The translations under genes were made by a program, and so were the position numbers. This document shows positions 38,802 to 47,707 of a DNA stretch of 64,000 bases, piece after piece. Location: positions 1 to 64,000 of the forward strand of contig CAWFZA010000032.1 in the NCBI GenBank assembly GCA_963820095.1. The letters are read 5' to 3'. The DNA comes from Roseiarcus sp963820095 (lineage in GTDB: Bacteria; Pseudomonadota; Alphaproteobacteria; Rhizobiales; Beijerinckiaceae). The notes below the pieces were generated by a model, which saw nothing but the letters and a program-made list of their open reading frames with translations, did not search any database and was not told the DNA's origin. How positions within the stretch are numbered: the stretch's first letter is position 1; each line of letters begins with the position of its first letter.

Positions 38802-39227
38802 CCGGCGCGAAGTCCGGGCGCCGCTCAGGTCGCCTTGAATTCTATCGTCTGGACCCCTTTTGTACCTGTTCGAGCAGAAGGTAGGTTTGCGCGGAGCCCG
38901 ATGCTCAATTCCGCCCTGCCTGAGGCGAGCGCGCCAGACGCTAGGCCCAAGACTACCGTTGCCGCTCCGTGCTCGACCGGGTCGCTTCGATTCTTCATTA
39001 TGATGTCGCGCCGACCCGCCGGTCGCTGCCGCTGCGTCCTTAATGGACCCGCCTCTGGCTCAGCGTGGAGGCCGGTTTGGGCCGAACGTAGAAGTGGACG
39101 CAGCCTGTCCAAGTTGTGGCGGTTAATATCGTTATACGAAAGAAATTATATTAAATTGGAGGCGCCGATGTTTGGCAAGGCGGTTAGCTCGTTTTCAGCC
39201 CCGACGGCGAGCGCCGTGTGCTGCGCC
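38802..39227. other. Intergenic stretch after the TIR pair
   Basis: About 425 bases without a recognised gene. A short plus-strand frame ending VDAACPSCGG at about 39125 has a CPxC pair but is only 27 codons long. The A/T-rich ATATCGTTATACGAAAGAAA near 39130 is unlike its surroundings and may be a promoter-like or inserted segment. Confidence 0.3.
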
Positions 39228-39479
39228 TCATTGAGCCGCGGCGGCTATCCCCGAGCTTTGCGGTCGATCAGCCCTTCCGGTCCATCGGCGTTGAACTTCA
39301 TCACCCAATCGCGAACCACCTGCAATCCGACGCCGCCGATCTTCGCCGCCTCGGTGCGCGTGGCAGCGTCGTAGATGCCGCAAAGCCAGCTGTCGTCGCG
39401 CTTGCGGCCCGTCCTTCGATCGCCTCGCCGCTGACCTCACCATCTGTGCATCAAAGTCGGCTCGAAGCGGAATGGGCAT
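39228..39479 (-). pseudogene. IS630-family transposase N-terminal remnant
   Basis: The minus frame starts MPIPLRADFDAQMVRSAARR, SKDGPQARRQLAL, and after a shift carries the helix-turn-helix text TRTEAAKIGGVGLQVVRDWVMKFN-like, then GPEGLIDRK. This is the N-terminal DNA-binding part of IS630-type transposases. The catalytic domain is absent. It separates the TIR pair from the catabolic region. Confidence 0.65.
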
Positions 39480-39599
39480 GGCGAACCCTCCTTCTGTCCG
39501 CCCCTCTGAATTAGACCCGCGCTGATCCGGGAATCGTTGCTCGGAGTCTTGGCTTCAGGGATTTGGTATAAGACCCAGCGTTGGCGATCTGCTTTCCGG

Positions 39600-40511
39600 T
39601 CAGATCTCGAGGCGGTAGTGTCGGATGGCGTTTTCGGCAAATAGCTTCTCACGTTCCTCAGCGTTGAAGGTCTCCGAGATCGAGAAGAAGGCCTGCCAAA
39701 CGGCTCGCATTGTGCTGAAGGCCCCGTCGGTTGGAAAGTTCGACGCGAACATGCAGCGGTCGATCCCGAAGATGTCAATCGCTTCGAGCACGTAGGGGCG
39801 AATCGACTCCTCTGTCCATTTCGGCACGGTGTTACCGAGGCCCGATATCTTGCACACGACATTCGGCGCCGCGGCAAGCGCGCGCATTCCCTCCCTCCAG
39901 ACTTGGACGCCCTCGGGGGTATGGTCATAGGGCATGCCGGTATGCTCGACATAGACCGTCACACCCGGATTGTGGCGCGCAAGCTTGGCCATCGGCGTCA
40001 TATGGTTCGGGAATCCCATGTAGTCGTAGCCAAGACCATAACGCGCCAGCTTCGCGAAATTGGCGATAAACTTCGGGTTCTCGAGATAGTCCTGGCTGAC
40101 GACCCATCCGGGCTTTGCCTTGTAGCCTTGGGCCGCCCACCAGTTTGCATGCGAACCAGGCAGGTAATTCACGATGTGGCGGATCGAGCGCGCGCTGCGA
40201 TCCGCAACATGGCCCTCGAGCTCCCGTTCGACGGTATTGGATGCAAGATCGGCCTCGCCCACGATTCCAGCGAGAAGTCCGTGGTCGCTTCTGTCGTTGG
40301 CGAGACTCCGGACCCACCGGGTTTCGCCGACCCGATCCTTTGGGTCCCAATGCGCTTCGATGTGAACAACGCCGACAATGTTATAGCCGACCGCGTCCTT
40401 AAGGTAGTTCTCCGGGAGGTAGTCGCGGTCATGCCCATCCTTATATGGATTATCCTTCCTGAACCAGTGGATGTGGGCGTCGACGATCCGTTGCGGACTG
40501 CTGTCACTCAT
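39600..40511 (-). CDS. Amidohydrolase family 2 (TIM-barrel hydrolase)
   Basis: A complete protein of 303 residues. The first strand motif RIVDAHIHWFRK supplies the HxH metal ligands. Later come VGVVHIEAHWDPKD, NPGVTVYVEHTGMPYD (His), VVCKISGLG, and CMFASNFPTDG with the conserved Asp. This matches the amidohydrolase-2 / lactone- and carboxylate-hydrolase group (PDC-lactonase-like, ACMSD-like). The substrate is unknown. It lies downstream of a GntR-type regulator in the same direction, which suggests a lactone or dicarboxylate catabolic step under its control. Confidence 0.8.
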   Translation of the reverse strand: MSDSSPQRIVDAHIHWFRKDNPYKDGHDRDYLPENYLKDAVGYNIVGVVHIEAHWDPKDRVGETRWVRSLANDRSDHGLLAGIVGEADLASNTVERELEGHVADRSARSIRHIVNYLPGSHANWWAAQGYKAKPGWVVSQDYLENPKFIANFAKLARYGLGYDYMGFPNHMTPMAKLARHNPGVTVYVEHTGMPYDHTPEGVQVWREGMRALAAAPNVVCKISGLGNTVPKWTEESIRPYVLEAIDIFGIDRCMFASNFPTDGAFSTMRAVWQAFFSISETFNAEEREKLFAENAIRHYRLEI

Positions 40512-40746
40512 GAACCGCTTCCTCTCGCGCCGGCCTCTGTCGCGGCGTCGTTAAAACTGTCGAGTTCTCCGTTTGATCGATAATAAGCCGCGTTAGCCGA
40601 AAATCAACATAAAGAGCCGATGTGCGAGGCGAGCGCCGATCCGTTCGAACGGACCCTCGGCGAATAGGTCCAAACAAAACAAGCAGGAGACTTGGATTTC
40701 CTGGTCCTATCTGTCTGAATTGAACATTTGCACGAATAAGAAGACC

Positions 40747-41511
40747 TCACTTTGCCGCTGCGGTCGACTCCGCCGCTTTTCGGTCGAAGGGCGCAGCGTC
40801 CGGGCCAAGCAGTTCCGCGGTCCGACGGTAGTGCGCGCAGAGGAGTTCGACGGAGCGCCCAGGGTCGCGTGCGAGAGCCGCGCTCGTGATTTCCCGATGC
40901 TCCGCTGCCCGCGAGGGCTGCGCGCTCTTTCTTAGGCGGGCATCCGACAACAGGCGATAGCGAGTCGCATGATCGTACAGCCGCGAGCAAATATCCTGGA
41001 TCACCTTGTTGTTGCAGCCGGAGATGAGCGCCATATGATAGCGCTTATGTGTCCGCTCCAGTTCCGGGTCGGGAACGTGTTGGTTCTTGTCAAAAAGATT
41101 GAATGCTTTGTCGAGGTCGTATCCGGCGATCAGAACTCCATATTCCCACTTGGAGTTTCCGTTCCCGATCGATTCCCGTAACGCGACGCTTTCGATCCAG
41201 CAGCGGGCGTTGAGTAAGTCCGCATAACCCCCGACATCCGCTTGCGCGACCCGAAATCCACGATTCTCGGTACGCGTGACGAACCCGTCCGCGGTAAGCT
41301 TGCTGAGGGCCTCGCGCAGTGGGCTCGAGCCTGTGTTGTACCTCAGCCGAAGATCGCGAATCTTCAACTTCTCGTCGGGCAGAAGCTTGCCGGTAATGAT
41401 GTCGTTGCGGATATTCTGATAGGGAGCCTCAGCGGTCGAGGGGCTGAATTCCAGTTCCGGGAACTCCGGTTTCATTGAGACGATCCGGTATTGGCTCTGT
41501 TTGGTCGACAT
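40747..41511 (-). CDS. GntR/FadR family transcriptional regulator
   Basis: The ATG at 41511 (MSTKQSQYRIVSMKPEFPEL) gives 254 residues. A winged helix (residues about 28-90: APYQNIRNDIITGKLLPDEK, LKIRDLRLRYNTGSSPLREA, LSKLTADGFVTRTENRGFRV) is followed by an FCD ligand domain with AEHREITSAALARDP and HYRRTAELLG, the usual His-rich metal/ligand site. The regulator probably responds to the substrate of the amidohydrolase (downstream on the same strand) or of the divergent SDR gene, which shares the 114-base intergenic region. Confidence 0.8.
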   Translation of the reverse strand: MSTKQSQYRIVSMKPEFPELEFSPSTAEAPYQNIRNDIITGKLLPDEKLKIRDLRLRYNTGSSPLREALSKLTADGFVTRTENRGFRVAQADVGGYADLLNARCWIESVALRESIGNGNSKWEYGVLIAGYDLDKAFNLFDKNQHVPDPELERTHKRYHMALISGCNNKVIQDICSRLYDHATRYRLLSDARLRKSAQPSRAAEHREITSAALARDPGRSVELLCAHYRRTAELLGPDAAPFDRKAAESTAAAK

Positions 41512-41625
41512 ATTTGCTTTACGCCCCATTTTTATCGCTGTAAACGCGTGCGCCGCTATCGCGCTCGTCCTTGCCAGTCGCTGCGCCAGACGCGTCGACA
41601 CTGCGGCGACAATGTGGACCGCCGA

Positions 41626-42411
41626 ATGAATCTCAACCTCTTGGGCAAAGACGCACTGGTCACGGGATCGACGGCAGGGATTGGCCTCGCGATTGCAAAG
41701 GGCCTCGCTGAGACCGGCGCGCACGTCTGGGTGAACGGGCGCAGTCAGGCGCGGGTCGAAAGCGCGATCGCCAAGATCAAGTCTTTGGCGCCAAACGCCA
41801 GGATCTCAGCGGCGCCTGGCGATCTCGCGACCGAGGAAGGCGCGAAGCAGGTCGCCAGAGCCGCCCCGACCGTCGACATCCTGGTCAACAATCTCGGAGC
41901 CGTCAATGTTCGCAAGAGCTTCGTCGATCTTAGCGACGACGAATGGCGCGAGATGTTCGAGATCAACGTTCTGAGCGGCGTGCGAATCACGCGCTTCTAC
42001 CTGCCGCAGATGAGCGAGCGCGCATGGGGTCGAATTGTCTTTGTCTCAAGTGAGTTGGCGTTTCAAATCCCGACTGAGATGATCCATTACGCGGTCAGCA
42101 AAGCGGCCAATGTCGTCGTCGCGCGTGGGGTCGCCGAAATGTTCGTTGGCTCCGGCGTGACGGTCAATTCCGTCATCCCCGGTCCGACGCTCGCCCAAGG
42201 ACTGACCAAGCGCATCGCCGAATCCGGCAAGAGTGAGACCGAATACGCGGAAGAGTTCTTCCGCAGCGTGCGTCCGACGTCGCTTGCTAGGCGCTTCGCC
42301 TCTGCCGAGGAAGTCGCCAACCTGGTCGTCTATCTGTGCAGCCCGGCGGCCTCCGGCACGCATGGGGCGGCGCTGCGCGTCGAAGGCGGCATCCTCAAGA
42401 ACGCCTTCTGA
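41626..42411 (+). CDS. Short-chain dehydrogenase/reductase
   Basis: A complete SDR of 261 residues. The NAD(P) motif is TGSTAGIGLA (residues 15-24), followed by NNLGAVN. The catalytic triad is visible as Ser in FVSSELAF and Tyr-X3-Lys in HYAVSKAAN. The C-terminal part (RFASAEEVANLVVYLCSPAA, ALRVEGGI) is typical of the FabG/classical group. It reduces or oxidises a keto/hydroxy substrate, here unknown. It is divergent from the GntR gene and convergent with the MetE-like gene. Confidence 0.85.
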   Translation: MNLNLLGKDALVTGSTAGIGLAIAKGLAETGAHVWVNGRSQARVESAIAKIKSLAPNARISAAPGDLATEEGAKQVARAAPTVDILVNNLGAVNVRKSFVDLSDDEWREMFEINVLSGVRITRFYLPQMSERAWGRIVFVSSELAFQIPTEMIHYAVSKAANVVVARGVAEMFVGSGVTVNSVIPGPTLAQGLTKRIAESGKSETEYAEEFFRSVRPTSLARRFASAEEVANLVVYLCSPAASGTHGAALRVEGGILKNAF

Positions 42412-42433
42412 GCCCGCATAAGCCATCTCGCCA

Positions 42434-43465
42434 TCAATGACCGCTCAGTTCGCGCCGCACAATCGCGGCGCCTTCGACCATGGCCTTGAGTTTGCCGAAG
42501 GCGGCGTCCCGCGGCAGGTATTTCATGCCGCAGTCGGGGGCAACGACAAGACGGTCGGCTGGAACGTGCTTGAGCCCCTTCCGAATCCGCTCGGCGACCA
42601 TCTCCGAGGTTTCGACTTCATGCGTCGACAGGTCGAGCACGCCGAGAATGATCGTCTTGCTCGGCAATTTTTCGAGCACCGAACAATCGAGCTTGGATTG
42701 CGCGGTCTCGATTGAGATCTGCTGCACCGACGATCCCTCAAGCTCCGCTAAAAAGGAGTAGCCGGCGGGACGCCCATGGACGAGCGCGCCGTAGCCAAAA
42801 CAGATATGCAACGCTGTGCGTCCATTCACGCCTTCGAGCGTGCGGTCCAGGACGTCGACACCGAACTGCCGCGCCTTGTCGGCGCTTGACTGCATGTAAG
42901 GTTCGTCGATCTGAACGATATCAGCGCCGGCGCGAAACAGGTCCTTGATTTCCTCGTTCAATGCGGCGGCGTAGCCCATCGCCATCGCTTTCTCATCCTT
43001 GTAGAAATCGTCTTGAGCCTGCTGCCCCATGGTAAACGCGCCCGGCACGGTGATCTTGATCGGGCGATCGGTATTCGCCCGCAGGAACTTGACGTCGCGG
43101 ACTTCCACCGGTCGGGTGCGTCGGATCGGCCCGACAATACGGGGGACAGTGCTGGGCTTTCCGGTGCGGTCAAGGCGCGTGCCCGGATTTTCGACGTCGA
43201 CGCCTTCGAGCGCGGTCGCGAAACGGTTGGAGTAGCTTTCCCGGCGCATTTCGCCGTCGGTCAGGATATCGACTCCCGCGATTTCCTGGTCACGAATGGC
43301 GAGGAGGGTCGCATCGTCTTGCGCCTGCTGCAGCCAATCGTCGGCGACCCGCCATAACTCCTGAGCGCGGATGCGGGGAACATATTTGCCGAGTTTGCCG
43401 CGGTCGATCAGCCAGTCGGGTTGCGGATAGCTGCCGACGAGTGTCGTCGGGAGGATCGTTTCCAT
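42434..43465 (-). CDS. MetE-like (cobalamin-independent methionine synthase C-terminal) protein
   Basis: A single-domain protein of 343 residues. The first motif is LPTTLVGSYPQPDWL. ADIVQIDEPYMQ follows, then the zinc-site His in LHICFGYGALVHG and Cys in VVAPDCGMKYLPR. This is the UROD/MetE-like barrel of methyltransferases without the N-terminal half of full MetE (about 750 residues). Members act on homocysteine or other thiols with folate or corrinoid methyl donors, and some serve catabolic demethylation. Its position between SDR and transporter genes suggests the latter, which is an inference. Confidence 0.8.
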   Translation of the reverse strand: METILPTTLVGSYPQPDWLIDRGKLGKYVPRIRAQELWRVADDWLQQAQDDATLLAIRDQEIAGVDILTDGEMRRESYSNRFATALEGVDVENPGTRLDRTGKPSTVPRIVGPIRRTRPVEVRDVKFLRANTDRPIKITVPGAFTMGQQAQDDFYKDEKAMAMGYAAALNEEIKDLFRAGADIVQIDEPYMQSSADKARQFGVDVLDRTLEGVNGRTALHICFGYGALVHGRPAGYSFLAELEGSSVQQISIETAQSKLDCSVLEKLPSKTIILGVLDLSTHEVETSEMVAERIRKGLKHVPADRLVVAPDCGMKYLPRDAAFGKLKAMVEGAAIVRRELSGH

Positions 43466-43526
43466 GACCGTCTCCTTTTGCGCCCAGGCTGTCTAGCTTA
43501 TGTCGGCGCAGTGGGACAAGTGGGTT

Positions 43527-43569
43527 ATAATGTCGATGATCCTACAACGAAAGGTCATAATCTCGATGA
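43527..43569. promoter_or_regulatory. Candidate operator: direct repeats ATAATNTCGATGA
   Basis: ATAATGTCGATGA at 43527-43539 and ATAATCTCGATGA at 43557-43569 differ in one base and are spaced 30 bases start to start, about three helical turns. They lie in the divergent region between the MetE-like gene and the first binding-protein gene. A regulator site is plausible, but the regulator is not known. Confidence 0.4.
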
Positions 43570-43702
43570 AATGTCGCGATTCGCGGATCGCAATTCGGGA
43601 TCAAGTGATGGTATCGGCAGATGGATGGCTGGCGTGTTGACTGCCGTACAACGCACTGCCACTATCCGGTTTGTCGAGAAAATAGAGGAACGGGAGGAGT
43701 CC

Positions 43703-44812
43703 ATGGCAGCAAGTCGGGGATGGTTAGGATCTATCGCTGCGCTGGCCGCGGTGTCGATTGCGTGGGGGCCGCAGCGGTCGTTCGCCGAAACTGGTCCAAC
43801 TGTCGATGAGGCTCGGCAAGAAACGCCCGCAACTTGGGCCGGGCCCACCACTCGAGCCAAGGCGCCGCCTGGAGTCAAAGTCGGAATCGTCAGCTGCGGC
43901 GCTCAGTTCCGCGGTTGCCAGGCGCCGGCGGACGCGGCGTTCGAAGCCTCCAATCGCATCGGCTGGCTCCCAACCATGTACGACGGCGCCGGGACCCAGG
44001 AAAAGCAAAACGCGGCCATTCTTGACGCCCTCTCGGCTGGCGCCAACGTCATCATGACCGTGTCGATCGATCCACGCTTCATCCAGCTCGCTTTACAGGC
44101 CGCCAAAAAGGCGGGCGTGCCTGTGATATCCGGCTCAGCGGGAATCGACACGCCGAATCCCGTGATCAAGCCCGAAGGCGACAACCTCACACACGAACTG
44201 GACGTCGGGACAGACTACGGCGGCGTCGGGCGTCACGTCGCAGACTGGATCATTGCGGATTCCGGCGGGAAGGCGAACGTCCTCGTCTTTACTGACGAAG
44301 AGTTCTATTCGGTCACGGCGGTCGTCGATGGCCTTTTGGACGAATTCAAGAAGAAATGTCCGGATTGCAAGATCTCGCCATTGCAGAAATTCACCGCCTC
44401 GCAGGTGGCGACGAACGTCGGCCAGATGGCAGTCGGCTATCTCCAGTCGCACCCTGATGTTAATTACATCTACGCGCCCTACGATCCGTCGGCGGTTTTC
44501 ATGGTCAACGCGCTGGCGCAAGCGGGACTTGGCGACAACGTCAAGATCGCAAGCATCGTCGGCGCGGCGCAAAACCTCGACTTCATCCGGCAAGGCCGCA
44601 TTCAGGTCATCGACGGCGCCTTTGACAACGCTTACATGGGCTACGCGATGGTCGACCAGGCCATCCGCGTCCTTAACAAGCAGCCGTTGTTCGAGCCGCA
44701 TGACGAGGGAACGCCGTTCCAAGTCCTCGACAAAACGAATCTGCCTCCGCCAGGTCAGGATTGGGCCACCAAGTCTGACTACAAGGATCGTTTCCTGAAA
44801 CTTTGGCAGTGA
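43703..44812 (+). CDS. Ribose-type ABC transporter substrate-binding protein 1
   Basis: A 369-residue protein. The N-terminal signal peptide (SIAALAAVSIAWGPQRSFAE) and a PBP type 1 fold are visible: VKVGIVSCGAQFRGC, YDGAGTQEKQNAAILDALSAGANVI, PVISGSAGIDTPNP and VNYIYAPYDPSAVFMV. Two Cys pairs (SCGAQFRGC and CPDCK) are shared with the second copy and could form disulfides in the periplasm. It delivers a sugar-like or other small ligand to the ABC pair that follows. Ribosome site GGGAGGAG lies before ATG 43703. Confidence 0.85.
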   Translation: MAASRGWLGSIAALAAVSIAWGPQRSFAETGPTVDEARQETPATWAGPTTRAKAPPGVKVGIVSCGAQFRGCQAPADAAFEASNRIGWLPTMYDGAGTQEKQNAAILDALSAGANVIMTVSIDPRFIQLALQAAKKAGVPVISGSAGIDTPNPVIKPEGDNLTHELDVGTDYGGVGRHVADWIIADSGGKANVLVFTDEEFYSVTAVVDGLLDEFKKKCPDCKISPLQKFTASQVATNVGQMAVGYLQSHPDVNYIYAPYDPSAVFMVNALAQAGLGDNVKIASIVGAAQNLDFIRQGRIQVIDGAFDNAYMGYAMVDQAIRVLNKQPLFEPHDEGTPFQVLDKTNLPPPGQDWATKSDYKDRFLKLWQ

Positions 44813-44885
44813 CCAGAGGACGTGACGTGCGCTTCACGCGCCCCGCGCGCGACACGGCTCATCATTGAAGAAGGCGGTCTGGTTG

Positions 44886-46421
44886 ATGGCGATCGTCGCA
44901 GAAGGCGTAACGAAGTCCTTCGCCAACATCCGGGTTCTGGACGACGTCGAGGTTTCAGTCGCCGATGGCCAAATCCATGCGCTACTTGGCGCGAACGGCA
45001 GCGGCAAGTCCACCTTCGCCAAGGTCCTCAGCGGCGTCTATCAGCCGGACCGCGCCTCGATCGATATTAAAGGCCGCACTGTCCCGGCCATCCTCTCTCC
45101 ACAGCATGCGAACGAGCTTGGCGTCGCCATCGTGCACCAGGAGGCCCCGCTGATCGACACAGCGAGCGTCGCCGAGTGCGTTGCGCTGCATCGCGGCTAC
45201 CCCACACGCTCGGGCCTCGTGCATTGGGGGAAACTTCACGGCGACGTTGAAGCCATGTTGTTGCGCTTCGATGTCCGCATCGATCCGCGCACGCTTGCTG
45301 GCCGGCTGACGCCGGCGGAGCGGGCCCTCGTCTCGCTGATTATAGCGCTCGATCGAGCCCCGGTTGAGCTTTCTCTATTGATCCTCGATGAAGTCACGGC
45401 GTCGCTGCCGCGCGACGAGGCCGAACCTTACCTTGAGAGAGTGGCTGCGCTCGCGCAATCGGGCGTCAGCGTGCTGATGGTGACCCATCGGCTTGCCGAG
45501 GTCAGGAGCACGGCCTCCCGGATGACCGTGCTGAGAGACGGCAAGGTTGTGCATGTCGGGAGTCCCGCCGAAACGAATGATGATGAAATTATCGCCTTGA
45601 TGGTCGGTTCGCCGGAATCGTCTCAGAGACACAGGACCTCGAAGACCAGCGTGCTCGGCGGCTTCTGGTCCGATTTCCGCATTGCGGCCGCTGGCCGTGC
45701 GCGCAAGCCGGGCGAACCCCTCATGGAGGTTGAAGGCTTGGCCGGCGGACCTCTTGCCGACGTCAGCTTCGTCCTCCACGCCGGAGAGATCCTCGGAATC
45801 GCGGGTCTCGAAGAGGCGGGTATCGGAGCATTGCCTCGCACTCTCGGCGGCGCCGAGCCCCGACGGCAGGGCCGGATTTCCGTCGCCGGTCACGAGCTCG
45901 CGGCGGACGCCGGCCCGGCCGCCGCGATCGCCGTTGGAATCGCCGTGTTGCCGGGGGACCGGGCCCATGACGGGGGCATTCGTACGCTTTCGATCGCTGA
46001 GAACATGATGCTGCCGGCGTTCGGCCGCTACTGGGCGCGACGGGATCGCGAAGGAACGGTCCTTGCACGGCTCATCGCGGACTTCGACGTGCGGCCGCGG
46101 AGGTCCCAGGCCTTGTTCGGAACCCTGAGCGGCGGCAATCAGCAGAAGACCCTTCTCGCGAAGTGGCTGCATCTGCGCCCCGCCGTCCTCATTCTCGACG
46201 ACCCGACCTCCGGTGTTGATCCAGGGGCGCGGCAGAAAATCTTTGAACTGCTGCGCGACGCCGCGAGCGAGGGGCTCGGCATCCTCTTCTTTTCGACAGA
46301 ACCCGAGCAGTTGGCGGCGATGTGTTCGCGCGTTCTCATCCTGAAGGATGGCGTGATCGCCGGCTCTCTATCAGGCGCTGAACTTACTCATCAGGCGATC
46401 AGCCGCTGGTGCTACGCATGA
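44886..46421 (+). CDS. Ribose-type ABC transporter ATP-binding protein (two ABC domains)
   Basis: A 511-residue protein like RbsA/XylG. Domain 1 has Walker A GANGSGKST (residues 35-43) and Walker B LLILDEVTASL, but its signature region (LTPAERALVSLIIAL) is degenerate. Domain 2 has a poor P-loop (GLEEAGIGAL) but a good signature (LSGGNQQKTLLAKWL) and Walker B (LILDDPTSGVDP). This pattern is normal for the sugar CUT2 class. Stop and permease start overlap (ATGA). It energises import of the ligand bound by the flanking binding proteins. Confidence 0.85.
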   Translation: MAIVAEGVTKSFANIRVLDDVEVSVADGQIHALLGANGSGKSTFAKVLSGVYQPDRASIDIKGRTVPAILSPQHANELGVAIVHQEAPLIDTASVAECVALHRGYPTRSGLVHWGKLHGDVEAMLLRFDVRIDPRTLAGRLTPAERALVSLIIALDRAPVELSLLILDEVTASLPRDEAEPYLERVAALAQSGVSVLMVTHRLAEVRSTASRMTVLRDGKVVHVGSPAETNDDEIIALMVGSPESSQRHRTSKTSVLGGFWSDFRIAAAGRARKPGEPLMEVEGLAGGPLADVSFVLHAGEILGIAGLEEAGIGALPRTLGGAEPRRQGRISVAGHELAADAGPAAAIAVGIAVLPGDRAHDGGIRTLSIAENMMLPAFGRYWARRDREGTVLARLIADFDVRPRRSQALFGTLSGGNQQKTLLAKWLHLRPAVLILDDPTSGVDPGARQKIFELLRDAASEGLGILFFSTEPEQLAAMCSRVLILKDGVIAGSLSGAELTHQAISRWCYA

Positions 46422-47434
46422 ATAAGGCGCACTCACGAACCGACGCCGCCGCGAGCGCGGCCTTTCAGCCGCCGAAGCCAGCGCTATGGCGGCGCGTCGT
46501 CGACGTGGTGCTAGGGAGATACGCGAGCGTCGCCCTGCTTCTCATTCTCATAATCGCCTTCTCGATTCTAAGTCCCCAGTTCCTCACCCGGAGAAATTGG
46601 CAGAATCTGCTCGTCGTCCAATCGGTCGTGACATGCATGTGCTTCGCCGCGACCATGCCGCTCGTGGTGGGCGAGTTCGACCTATCGCTCGGATCGATGA
46701 TCGGCTTTCTCGCGATGCTGGGCGCGTATCTCGGCGGGCAGCATTTCACAGCGGAAGTGGTCATTCCGGCCATGCTCATCGCCGGCCTGCTCGCCGGCAT
46801 CGCCAATGGTCTGCTGACCGTCAAGCTGCACATCAGTTCGTTCATTGCGACGCTCGGCACTGGGATTGTGCTGAGCGGCGTCACGCTTGGAATCAGCAAC
46901 GGACAAGTCCTGTTCACCGGGATCCCCAAGCTCATTCTTACGATCGGTCAGGGCCGATGGCTGGGTCTTGGCGTCTCGGTGTGGCTTACACTTCTGCTCG
47001 CCTTGATCATGTTCGTCGTGCTCGAGCATACGCCTTTCGGAAGGCGTCTCTACGCGATCGGCGGGTCGGAACGGGTGGCGTTCCTTGCAGGAATCCCAAC
47101 GGGGAGATTGAAAATCACAAGCTTCTCGGTTGCCGGGCTTCTCGTTGGCGTAGGCTCTATCTTCGCGCTCGGACAGACCGGCGCGGGCAACGCGTCCTTT
47201 GGGCCGGAGCTGCTGCTGCCGGCCTACGCCGCAGCGTTCTTGAGCGTCACGACTTACCGCCCCGGCTATTACAACGTTCCGGGCATCGTCATTGCGATCG
47301 TCTTGCTCGCGGTCGGCTTCAACGGATTGAATCTTCTCGGCGCCCCCTTCTGGGCCCAACCGATTTTCAACGGCGCGGTTCTCCTTGTCGCCGTCGTCAC
47401 CGCAAGCGCCGAAAGCCGCCACATCAAAAGCTGA
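46418..47434 (+). CDS. Ribose-type ABC transporter permease
   Basis: A 338-residue protein starting MNKAHSRTDAAAS, with about eight to ten hydrophobic helices (for example VALLLILIIAFSILSPQFL, VIPAMLIAGLLAGIANGLL, SSFIATLGTGIVLSGVTLG, VIAIVLLAVGFNGLNLLG). The conserved loop LPLVVGEFDLSLGSMIGFLA and the EAA-type stretch GRRLYAIGGSERVAFLAGI match RbsC. It forms the membrane channel with the ATPase encoded directly upstream. Confidence 0.85.
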   Translation: MNKAHSRTDAAASAAFQPPKPALWRRVVDVVLGRYASVALLLILIIAFSILSPQFLTRRNWQNLLVVQSVVTCMCFAATMPLVVGEFDLSLGSMIGFLAMLGAYLGGQHFTAEVVIPAMLIAGLLAGIANGLLTVKLHISSFIATLGTGIVLSGVTLGISNGQVLFTGIPKLILTIGQGRWLGLGVSVWLTLLLALIMFVVLEHTPFGRRLYAIGGSERVAFLAGIPTGRLKITSFSVAGLLVGVGSIFALGQTGAGNASFGPELLLPAYAAAFLSVTTYRPGYYNVPGIVIAIVLLAVGFNGLNLLGAPFWAQPIFNGAVLLVAVVTASAESRHIKS

Positions 47435-47707
47435 CGGATCACCGCCAACGGCTGCGGGAGCCACCCGCGCGGCGGCGCCTGCGAATTGAAATCGCGTCAA
47501 TCATCGGGCTCCCCGGCGCGTGCCGCGGGACCCTCGAGAGATGACCGGCGCGCCCTGCGGTGAGAGCTAGCGGCGGGGCGGACTGATAATTCCGGCAAAC
47601 TATGATCAGGCGAAATAAAATCGATATTGTTCACTAACGCCGTTGACAGTCGTCCATGTGGCTGTCACGCTCAATTTTATCGAGAGAAATGTTCGAGGGA
47701 GGACGCA
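47435..47707. other. Spacer before the second binding-protein gene
   Basis: About 270 bases without a gene. An A/T-rich patch (GAAATAAAATCGATATTGTT, about 47605-47630) could hold a separate promoter for the second binding protein. No convincing terminator hairpin is seen after the permease gene. Confidence 0.35.
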
